DNA of 64,000 nt from Utricularia gibba (lineage: Eukaryota; Streptophyta; Magnoliopsida; Lamiales; Lentibulariaceae). The DNA is taken from assembly GCA_002189035.1 (NCBI GenBank), contig NEEC01000127.1:29521-93520 (forward strand), given 5' to 3'. Under the pieces are notes generated by a model. It saw only the letters and a program-made list of their open reading frames with translations, was not told the DNA's origin and searched no databases. Positions 48,997 to 60,023 of this stretch are shown here, one piece after another; positions within the stretch are counted from its first letter, which is position 1, and every line of letters starts with the position of its first letter. The translations under genes and the position numbers were made by a program.

Positions 48997-49163
48997 GCGA
49001 TCTTGCACATGCTTAGGGTGTGTCCTACGTGAAGCCTCATGGTTTCCTCGCACACCGTTCGGCATCTCGTCGATATCCTGAAGACCGTGATGAGTCACGC
49101 TGCGCCCAATACCGTTTCGAAGCTCGTTCCGAGCCGGTCATCTTCCGTGTTTAAAGCTTCTTC

Positions 49164-49177
49164 GTCCGAGTTCGCGA
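49164..49177. other. 66-bp internal deletion junction in a monomer
   Basis: gtccgag (monomer 171-177) ends at 49,170 and is followed at 49,171 by ttcgcga (monomer 244-250), so consensus positions 178-243 are missing. That removes the GATGCATC palindrome, the SacI site and the GCCAC-AAA-GTGGC dyad from this copy. The junction is clean, with one base of shared sequence (G). It lies where the CGCC subfamily gives way to the TGTGCC subfamily. Confidence 0.85.
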
Positions 49178-52100
49178 CGATGCGACTTGAACACCAAAAT
49201 CGACGCGATTGATTTTCGGCTTGCAAAACATCTGCGTTTTTTCGGGTGATGTGAAATATGGGTTTTCGAGGCGATCTTTGCACATGCTTAGGGTGTGTCC
49301 CTACCGAAGCCTCATGTTTCCTCGCACACCGTTCGGCATCTCGTCGATATCCTGAAGACCGTGATGAGTCACGCTGCGCCCGGCATACGTTTCGAAGCTC
49401 GTTCCGAGCCGGTCATCTTCCGTGTTTAAAGCTTCTTCGTCCGAGGATGCATCAGAGCTCGAATTATCGCCTTCTATTAGCCTTCAGATGCGCCACAAAG
49501 TGGCCACCACGTTCGCGACGATGCGACTTGGAACACCAAAATCGACGCGATTGTGATTTTCGGCTTGCAAAACATCTGCGTTTTTTCGGGTGATGTGAAA
49601 TATGGGTTTTCGAGGCGATCTTTGCACATGCTTAGGGTGTGTCCCTACCGAAGCCTCATGGTTTCCTCGCACACCGTTCGGCATCTCGTCGATATCCTGA
49701 AGACCGTGATGAGTCACGCTGCGCCCGGAATACCGTTTCGAAGCTCGTTCCGAGCCGGTCATCTTCCGTGTTGAAGCTTCTTCGTCCGAGGATGCATCAG
49801 AGCTCGAATTATCGCCTTCTATTAGCCTTCAGATGTGCCACAAAGTGGCCACCACGTTCGCGACGATGCGACTTGGAACACCAAAATCGACGTGATTGAT
49901 TTTCGGCTTGCAAAACATCTGCGTTTTTTCGGGTGATGTGAAATATGGGTTTTCGAGGCGATCTTTGCACATGCTTAGGGTGTGTCCCTACCGAAGCCTC
50001 ATGGTTTCCTCGCACACCGTTCGGCATCTCGTCGATATCCTGAAGACCGTGATGAGTCACGCTGCGCCCGGAATACCGTTTCGAAGCTCGTTCCGAGCCG
50101 GTCATCTTCCGTGTTGAAGCTTCTTCGTCCGAGGATGCATCAGAGCTCGAATTATCGCCTTCTATTAGCCTTCAGATGTGCCCAAAGTGGCCACCACGTT
50201 CGCGACGACGCGACTTGGAACACCAAAATCGACGCGATTGTAATTTTCGGCTTGCAAAACATCTGCGTTTTTTTCGGGTGATGTGAAATATGGGTTTTCG
50301 AGGCGATCTTTGCACATGCTTAGGGTGTGTCCCTACCCGAAGCCTCATGGTTTCCTCGCACACCGTTCGGCATCTCGTCGATATCCTGAAGACCGTGATG
50401 AGTCACGCTGCGCCCGGAATACCGTTTCGAAGCTCGTTCCGAGCCGGTCATCTTCCGTGTTGAAAGCTTCTTCGTCCGAGGATGCATCAGAGCTCGAATT
50501 ATCGCCTTCTATTAGCCTTCAGATGTGCCACAAAGTGGCCACCACGTTCGCGACGATGCGACTTGGAACACCAAAATCGACGCGATTGTGATTTTCGGCT
50601 TGCAAAACATCTGCGTTTTTTTCGGGTGATGTGAAATATGGGTTTTCGAGGCGATCTTGCACATGCTTAGGGTGTGTCCCTACCCGAAGCCTCATGGTTT
50701 CCTCGCACACCGTTCGGCATCTCGTCGATATCCTGAAGACCGTGATGAGTCACGCTGCGCCCGGAATACCGTTTCGAAGCTCGTTCCGAGCCGGTCATCT
50801 TCCGTGTTGAAAGCTTCTTCGTCCGAGGATGCATCAGAGCTCGAATTATCGCCTTCTATTAGCCTTCAGATGTGCCACAAAGTGGCCACCACGTTCGCGA
50901 CGATGCGACTTGGAATCGACGACGATTTTCGGCTTGCAAAACATCTGCGTTTTTCGGGTGATGTGAAATATGGGTTTTCGAGGCGATCTTTGCACATGCT
51001 TAGGGTGTGTTCCCTACCCGAAGCCTCATGGTTTCCTCGCACACCGTTCGGCATCTCGTCGATATCCTGAAGACCGTGATGAGTCACGCTGCGCCCGGAA
51101 TACCTTTTCGAAGCTCGTTCCGAGCCGGTCATCTTCCGTGTTGAAAGCTTCTTCGTCCGAGATGCATCAGAGCTCGAATTATCGCCTTATATTAGCCTTC
51201 AGATGTGCCACAAAGTGGCCACCACGTTCGCGACGATGCGACTTGGAACACAAATCGACGCGATTGTAATTTTCGGCTTGCAAAACATCTGCGTTTTTTC
51301 GGGTGATGTGAAATATGGGTTTTCGAGGCGATCTTTGCACATGCTTAGGGTGTGTCCCTACCCGAAGCCTCATGGTTTCCTCGCACACCGTTCGGCATCT
51401 CGTCGATATCCTGAAGACCGTGATGAGTCACGCTGCGCCCGGCATACCGTTTCGAAGCTCGTTCCGAGCCGGTCATCTTCCGTGTTGAAGCTTCTTCGTC
51501 CGAGGATGCATCAGAGCTCGAATTATCGCCTTATTAGCCTTCAGATGCCACAAAGTGGCCACCACGTTCGCGACGATGCGACTTGGAACACCAAATCGAC
51601 GCGATTGTAATTTTCGGCTTGCAAAACATCTGCGTTTTTTCGGGTGATGTGAAATATGGGTTTTCGAGGCGATCTTTGCACATGCTTAGGGTGTGTCCCT
51701 ACCGAAGCCTCATGGTTTCCTCGCACACCGTTCGGCATCTCGTCGATATCCTGAAGACCGTGATGAGTCACGCTGCGCCCGGCATACCGTTTCGAAGCTC
51801 GTTCCGAGCCGGTCATCTTCCGTGTTTAAAGCTTCTTCGTCCGAGGATGCATCAGAGCTCGAATTATCGCCTTCTATTAGCCTTCAGATGTGCCACAAAG
51901 TGGCCACCACGTTCGCGACGATGCGACTTGGAACACCAAAATCGACGCGATTGTGATTTTCGGCTTGCAAAACATCTGCGTTTTTTCGGTGATGTGAAAT
52001 ATGGGTTTTCGAGGCGATCTTTGCACATGCTTAGGGTGTGTCCCTACCGAAGCCTCATGGTTTCCTCGCACACCGTTCGGCATCTCGTCGATATCCTGAA

Positions 52101-52899
52101 GACCGTGATGAGTCACGCTGCGCCCGGAATACCGTTTCGAAGCTCGTTCCGAGCCGGTCATCTTCCGTGTTGAAGCTTCTTCGTCCGAGGATGCATCAGA
52201 GCTCGAATTATCGCCTTATATTAGCCTTCAGATGTGCCACAAAGTGGCCACCACGTTCGCGACGACGCGACTTGGAACACCAAAATCGACGCGATTGTAA
52301 TTTTCGGCTTGCAAAACATCTGCGTTTTTCGGGTGATGTGAAATATGGGTTTTCGAGGCGATCTTTGCACATGCTTAGGTGTGTCCCTACCGAAGCCTCA
52401 TGGTTTCCTCGCACACCGTTCGGCATCTCGTCGATATCCTGAAGACCGTGATGAGTCACGCTGCGCCCGGAATACCGTTTCGAAGCTCGTTCCGAGGTCA
52501 TCTTCCGTGTTGAAGCTTCTTCGTCCGAGGATGCATCAGAGCTCGAATTATCGCCTTCTATTAGCCTTCAGATGTGCCACAAAGTGGCCACCACGTTCGC
52601 GACGATGCGACTTGGAACACCAAAATCGACGTGATTGTAATTTTCGGCTTGCAAAACATCTGCGTTTTTTCGGGTGATGTGAAATATGGGTTTTCGAGGG
52701 ATTTGCACATGCTTAGGGTGTGTCCCTACCCGAAGCCTCATGGTTTCCTCGCACACCGTTCGGCATCTCGTCGATATCCTGAAGACCGTGATGAGTCACG
52801 CTGCGCCCGGCATACCGTTTCGAAGCTCGTTCCGAGCCGGTCATCTTCCGTGTTGAAAGCTTCTTCGTCCGAGATGCATCAGAGCTCGAATTATCGCCT

Positions 52900-55010
52900 T
52901 CTATTAGCCTTCAGATGCGCCAAAAGTGGCCACCACGTTCGCGACGATGCGACTTGAACACCAAATCGACGCGATTGTGATTTTCGGCTTGCAAAACATC
53001 TGCGTTTTTTCGGGTGATGTGAAATATGGGTTTTCGAGGCGATCTTTGCACATGCTTAGGGTGTGTCCCTACCGAAGCCTCATGGTTTCCTCGCACACCG
53101 TTCGGCATCTCGTCGATATCCTGAAGACCGTGATGAGTCACGCTGCGCCCGGAATACCGTTTCGAAGCTCGTTCCGAGCCGGTCATCTTCCGTGTTGAAG
53201 CTTCTTCGTCCGAGGATGCATCAGAGCTCGAATTATCGCCTTCTATTAGCCTTCAGATGTGCCACAAAGTGGCCACCACGTTCGCGACGATGCGACTTGG
53301 AACACCAAAATCGACGTGATTGTAATTTTCGGCTTGCAAAACATCTGCGTTTTTTCGGGTGATGTGAAATATGGGTTTTCGAGGCGATCTTTGCACATGC
53401 TTAGGGTGTGTCCCTACCGAAGCCTCATGGTTTCCTCGCACACCGTTCGCATCTCGTCGATATCCTGAAGACCGTGATGAGTCACGCTGCGCCCGGAATA
53501 CCGTTTCGAAGCTCGTTCCGAGCCGGTCATCTTCCGTGTTGAAGCTTCTTCGTCCGAGGATGCATCAGAGCTCGAATTATCGCCTATTAGCCTTCAGATG
53601 CGCCACAAAGTGGCCACCACGTTCGCGACGATGCGACTTGGAACACCAAAATCGACGCGATTGTGATTTTCGGCTTGCAAAACATCTGCGTTTTTTCGGG
53701 TGATGTGAAATATGGGTTTTCGAGGCGATCTTTGCACATGCTTAGGTGTGTCCCTACCGAAGCCTCATGGTTTCCTCGCACACCGTTCGGCATCTCGTCG
53801 ATATCCTGAAGACCGTGATGAGTCACGCTGCGCCCGGAATACCGTTTCGAAGCTCGTTCCGAGCCGGTCATCTTCCGTGTTGAAAGCTTCTTCGTCCGAG
53901 GATGCATCAGAGCTCGAATTATCGCCTTCTATTAGCCTTCAGATGCGCCACAAAGTGGCCACCACGTTCGCGACGATGCGACTTGAACACCAAAATCGAC
54001 GCGATTGTGATTTCGGCTTGCAAAACATCTGCGTTTTTTCGGGTGATGTGAAATATGGGTTTTCGAGGCGATCTTTGCACATGCTTAGGGTGTGTCCCTA
54101 CCGAAGCCTCATGGTTTCCTCGCACACCGTTCGGCATCTCGTCGATATCCTGAAGACCGTGATGAGTCACGCTGCGCCCGGAATACCGTTTCGAAGCTCG
54201 TTCCGAGCCGGTCATCTTCCGTGTTTAAAGCTTCTTCGTCCGAGGATGCATCAGAGCTCGAATTATCGCCTTATATTAGCCTTCAGATGTGCCACAAAGT
54301 GGCCACCACGTTCGCGACGATGCGACTTGGAACACAAATCGACGCGATTGTAATTTTCGGCTTGCAAAACATCTGCGTTTTTTCGGGTGATGTGAAATAT
54401 GGGTTTTCGAGGCGATCTTTGCACATGCTTAGGGTGTGTCCCTACCCGAAGCCTCATGGTTTCCTCGCACACCGTTCGGCATCTCGTCGATATCCTGAAG
54501 ACCGTGATGAGTCACGCTGCGCCCGGAATACCGTTTCGAAGCTCGTTCCGAGCCGGTCATCTTCCGTGTTAAAGCTTCTTCGTCCGAGGATGCATCAGAG
54601 CTCGAATTATCGCCTTCTATTAGCCTTCAGATGCGCCACAAAGTGGCCACCACGTTCGCGACGATGCGACTTGGAACACCAAAATCGACGTGATTGTAAT
54701 TTTCGGCTTGCAAAACATCTGCGTTTTTTCGGGTGATGTGAAATATGGGTTTTCGAGGCGATCTTTGCACATGCTTAGGGTGTGTCCCTACCGAAGCCTC
54801 ATGGTTTCCTCGCACACCGTTCGGCATCTCGTCGATATCCTGAAGACCGTGATGAGTCACGCTGCGCCCGGAATACCGTTTCGAAGCTCGTTCCGAGCCG
54901 GTCATCTTCCGTGTTGAAAGCTTCTTCGTCCGAGGATGCATCAGAGCTCGAATTATCGCCTTCTATTAGCCTTCAGATGCGCCACAAAGTGGCCACCACG
55001 TTCGCGACGA
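52900..55010. repeat. CGCC-type copies inside subarray C
   Basis: Five copies carry CAGATGCGCC, near 52,915, 53,597, 53,942, 54,631 and 54,978. TGTGCC copies lie between them, at about 53,267 and 54,288. Several also have GCGATTGTGATT, and three (52,915, 53,942, 54,978) have CTTGAACACC. They lack TACGTGAAG, CCAAGG and the CAGAATC change, so they resemble an early form of subarray B rather than a piece moved from its core. Confidence 0.7.
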
Positions 55011-58000
55011 TGCGACTTGAACACCAAAATCGACGCGATTGTGATTTTCGGCTTGCAAAACATCTGCGTTTTTTCGGGTGTGATGTGAAATATGGGTTTT
55101 CGAGGCGATCTTTGCACATGCTTAGGTGTGTCCCTACCCGAAGCCTCATGGTTTCCTCGCACACCGTTCGGCATCTCGTCGATATCCTGAAGACCGTGAT
55201 GAGTCACGCTGCGCCCGGAATACCGTTTCGAAGCTCGTTCCGAGCCGGTCATCTTCCGTGTTGAAGCTTCTTCGTCCGAGGATGCATAAGAGCTCGAATT
55301 ATCGCCTTCTATTAGCCTTCAGATGTGCCACAAAGTGGCCACCACGTTCGCGACGATGCGACTTGGAACACCAAAATCGACGCGATTGTAATTTTCGGCT
55401 TGCAAAACATCTGCGTTTTTTCGGGTGATGTGAAATATGGGTTTTCGAGGCGATCTTTGCACATGCTTAGGGTGTGTCCCTACCGAAGCCTCATGGTTTC
55501 CTCGCACACCGTTCGGCATCTCGTCGATATCCTGAAGACCGTGATGAGTCACGCTGCGCCCGGAATACCGTTTCGAAGCTCGTTCCGAGCCGGTCATCTT
55601 CCGTGTTTAAAGCTTCTTCGTCCGAGGATGCATCAGAGCTCGAATTATCGCCCTTATATTAGCCTTCAGATGTGCCACAAAGTGGCCACCACGTTCGCGA
55701 CGATGCGACTTGAAACCAAAATCGACGTGATTGTAATTTTCGGCTTGCAAAACATCTGCGTTTTTTCGGGTGATGTGAAATATGGGTTTTCGAGCGATCT
55801 TTGCACATGCTTAGGGTGTGTCCCTACCGAAGCCTCATGGTTTCCTCGCACACCGTTCGGCATCTCGTCGATATCCTGAAGACCGTGATGAGTCACGCTG
55901 CGCCCGGCATACCGTTTCGAAGCTCGTTCCGAGCCGGTCATCTTCCGTGTTTAAAGCTTCTTCGTCCGAGGATGCATCAGAGCTCGAATTATCGCCTTCT
56001 ATTAGCCTTCAGATGTGCCACAAAGTGGCCACCACGTTCGCGACGATGCGACTTGGAACACCAAAATCGACGCGATTGAATTTTCGGCTTGCAAAACATC
56101 TGCGTTTTTTTCGGGTGATGTGAAATATGGGTTTTCGAGCGATCTTTGCACATGCTTAGGGTGTGTCCCTACCGAAGCCTCATGGTTTCCTCGCACACCG
56201 TTCGGCATCTCGTCGATATCCTGAAGACCGTGATGAGTCACGCTGCGCCCGGAATACCGTTTCGAAGCTCGTTCCGAGCCGGTCATCTTCCGTGTTGAAG
56301 CTTCTTCGTCCGGATGCATCAGAGCTCGAATTATCGCCTTCTATTAGCCTTCAGATGTGCCACAAAGTGGCCACCACGTTCGCGACGATGCGACTTGGAA
56401 CACCAAATCGACGCGATTGTGATTTTCGGCTTGCAAAACATCTGCGTTTTTTCGGGTGATGTGAAATATGGGTTTTCGAGGCGATCTTGCACATGCTTAG
56501 GGTGTGTTACTCGAAGCCTCATGGTTTCCTCGCACACCGTTCGGCATCTCGTCGATATCCTGAAGACCGTGATGAGTCACGCTGCGCCCGGAATACCGTT
56601 TCGAAGCTCGTTCCGAGCCGGTCATCTTCCGTGTTGAAGCTTCTTCGTCCGAGGATGCATCAGAGCTCGAATTATCGCCTTATATTAGCCTTCAGATGTG
56701 CCACAAAGTGGCCACCACGTTCGCGACGACGACTTGGAACACCAAAATCGACGTGATTGTAATTTTCGGCTTGCAAAACATCTGCGTTTTTTCGGGTGAT
56801 GTGAAATATGGGTTTTCGAGGCGATCTTTGCACATGCTTAGGGTGTGTCCCTACCGAAGCCTCATGGTTTCCTCGCACACCGTTCGGCATCTCGTCGATA
56901 TCCTGAAGACCGTGATGAGTCACGCTGCCCCGGAATACCGTTTCGAAGCTCGTTCCGAGCCGGTCATCTTCCGTGTTGAAGCTTCTTCGTCCGAGGATGC
57001 ATCAGAGCTCGAATTATCGCCTTCTATTAGCCTTCAGATGTGCCACAAAGTGGCCACCACGTTCGCGACGATGCGACTTGGAACACCAAAATCGACGCGA
57101 TTGTAATTTTCGGCTTGCAAAACATCTGCGTTTTTTTCGGTGATGTGAAATATGGGTTTTCGAGGCGATCTTTGCACATGCTTAGGGTGTGTCCCTACCG
57201 AAGCCTCATGGTTTCCTCGCACACCGTTCGGCATCTCGTCGATATCCTGAAGACCGTGATGAGTCACGCTGCGCCCGGAATACCGTTTCGAAGCTCGTTC
57301 CGAGCCGGTCATCTTCCGTGTTGAATGCTTCTCGTCCGAGGATGCATCAGAGCTCGAATTATCGCCTTCTATTAGCCTTCAGATGTGCCACAAAGTGGCC
57401 ACCACGTTCGCGACGACGCGACTTGGAACACCAAATCGACGTGATTGTAATTTTCGGCTTGCAAAACATCTGCGTTTTTTCGGGTGATGTGAAATATGGG
57501 TTTTCGAGGCGATCTTTGCACATGCTTAGGGTGTGTCCCTACCGAAGCCTCATGGTTTCCTCGCACACCGTTCGGCATCTCGTCGATATCCTGAAGACCG
57601 TGATGAGTCACGCTGCGCCCGGAATACCGTTTCGAAGCTCGTTCCGAGCCGGTCATCTTCCGTGTTGAAAGCTTCTTCGTCCGAGGATGCATCAGAGCTC
57701 GAATTATCGCCTTCTATTAGCCTTCAGATGTGCCACAAAGTGGCCACCACGTTCGCGACGATGCGACTTGGAACACCAAAATCGACGATTGTAATTTTCG
57801 GCTTGCAAAACATCTGCGTTTTTTTCGGTGATGTGAAATATGGGTTTTCGAGGCGATCTTTGCACATGCTTAGGGTGTGTCCCTACCGAAGCCTCATGGT
57901 TTCCTCGCACACCGTTCGGCATCTCGTCGATATCCTGAAGACCGTGATGAGTCACGCTGCGCCCGGAATACCGTTTCGAAGCTCGTTCCGAGCCGGTCAT

Positions 58001-59932
58001 CTTCCGTGTTGAATGCTTCTTCGTCCGAGGATGCATCAGAGCTCGAATTATCGCCTTTATATTAGCCTTCAGATGTGCCACAAAGTGGCCACCACGTTCG
58101 CGACGATGCGACTTGAACACCAAAATCGACCGATTGTGATTTTCGGCTTGCAAAACATCTGCGTTTTTTCGGGTGATGTGAAATATGGGTTTTCGAGGCG
58201 ATCTTTGCACATGCTTAGGGTGTGTCCCTACCCGAAGCCTCATGGTTTCCTCGCACACCGTTCGGCATCTCGTCGATATCCTGAAGACCGTGATGAGTCA
58301 CGCTGCGCCCGGAATACCGTTTCGAAGCTCGTTCCGAGCCGGTCATCTTCCGTGTTGAAGCTTCTTCGTCCGAGGATGCATCAGAGCTCGAATTATCGCC
58401 TTCTATTAGCCTTCAGATGTGCCACAAAGTGGCCACCACGTTCGCGACGATGCGACTTGGAACACCAAAATCGACGTGATTGTAATTTTCGGCTTGCAAA
58501 ACATCTGCGTTTTTTCGGGTGATGTGAAATATGGGTTTTCGAGGCGATCTTTGCACATGCTTAGGGTGTGTCCCTACCGAAGCCTCATGGTTTCCTCGCA
58601 CACCGTTCGGCATCTCGTCGATATCCTGAAGACCGTGATGAGTCACGCTGCGCCCGGAATACCGTTTCGAAGCTCGTTCCGAGCCGGTCATCTTCCGTGT
58701 TTAAAGCTTCTTCGTCCGAGGATGCATCAGAGCTCGAATTATCGCCTTCTATTAGCCTTCTGCCACAAAGTGGCCACCACGTTCGCGACGATGCGACTTG
58801 AACACCAAAATCGACGCGATTGTGATTTTCGGCTTGCAAAACATCTGCGTTTTTTCGGGTGATGTGAAATATGGGTTTTCGAGGCGATCTTTGCACATGC
58901 TTAGGGTGTGTCCCTACCCGAAGCCTCATGGTTTCCTCGCACACCGTTCGGCATCTCGTCGATATCCTGAAGACCGTGATGAGTCACGCTGCGCCCGGAA
59001 TACCGTTTCGAAGCTCGTTCCGAGCCGGTCATCTTCCGTGTTGAAGCTTCTTCGTCCGAGATGCATCAGAGCTCGAATTATCGCCTTCTATTAGCCTTCA
59101 GATGTGCCACAAAGTGGCCACCACGTTCGCGACGATGCGACTTGGAACACCAAAATCGACGATTGTAATTTTCGGCTTGCAAAACATCTGCGTTTTTTCG
59201 GGTGATGTGAAATATGGGTTTTCGAGGCGATCTTTGCACATGCTTAGGGTGTGTCCCTACCGAAGCCTCATGGTTTCCTCGCACACCGTTCGGCATCTCG
59301 TCGATATCCTGAAGACCGTGATGAGTCACGCTGCGCCCGGAATACCGTTTCGAAGCTCGTTCCGAGCCGGTCATCTTCCGTGTTGAATGCTTCTTCGTCC
59401 GAGGATGCATCAGAGCTCGAATTATCGCCTTATATTAGCCTTCAGATGTGCCACAAAGTGGCCACCACGTTCGCGACGATGCGACTTGGAACACCAAAAT
59501 CGACGTGATTGTAATTTTCGGCTTGCAAAACATCTGCGTTTTTTGGGTGATGTGAAATATGGGTTTTCGAGGCGATCTTTGCACATGCTTAGGGTGTGTC
59601 CCTACCGAAGCCTCATGGTTTCCTCGCACACCGTTCGGCATCTCGTCGATATCCTGAAGACCGTGATGAGTCACGCTGCGCCCGGCATACCGTTTCGAAG
59701 CTCGTTCCGAGCCGGTCATCTTCCGTGTTTAAAGCTTCTTCGTCCGAGGATGCATCAGAGCTCGAATTATCGCCTTCTATTAGCCTTCAGATGTGCCACA
59801 AAGTGGCCACCACGTTCGCGACGATGCGACTTGGAACACCAAATCGACGCGATTGTGATTTTCGGCTTGCAAAACATCTGCGTTTTTTCGGGTGATGTGA
59901 AATATGGTTTTCGAGGCGATCTTTGATGCTTA

Positions 59933-60023
59933 TGGAAATTGCATCGTCTACCTGGGTATGCTTTTGCTTCGTGGGCAGTTTCTTTTAGGAAAGCCGATTT
60001 GGCTAAGCGTTGGGTTTCGGTTG
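59933..60023. other. ~91-bp non-satellite sequence replacing the middle of one monomer
   Basis: After gatctttgatgctta (monomer 3-20, lacking CAC) the sequence leaves the satellite at 59,933. It rejoins at tcatccgtgttgaatgc (monomer ~145 onward, lacking CTT) at 60,024. About 125 bp of monomer are replaced by about 91 bp that I cannot align to any part of the consensus in either orientation. The insert is T-rich with runs such as TTTTAGG and TTTGGC. It reads open in the + frame through 59,904-60,161, but only because short satellite frames flank it. There are no terminal inverted repeats, no poly(A) and no clear target-site duplication. Its origin is unknown. Confidence 0.8.

Larger units (their letters stand above)
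22440..49600. repeat. Satellite subarray B (CGCC subfamily, homogenised block)
   Basis: Nearly every copy from 22,452 on has CAGATGCGCC instead of CAGATGTGCC, and most have CACCAGAATC preceded by CTTGAA, CTTGTAA or CTTGCAA instead of CTTGGAACACCAAAATC. Private variants are TACGTGAAG after GTGTC (about 26,380 to 49,030), CCAAGG in place of CCGAGG (from about 34,760), CGCAACG in place of CGCGACG, and GATCTTGCAC lacking one T. Exceptions with TGTGCC lie near 22,797, 23,137, 25,884 and 38,233. Copies here differ less than in subarray A and no long scrambled zone is present, as expected for a recently amplified core. A small defect is the lost ATCT and shortened T run at 44,168-44,178. Confidence 0.88.
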
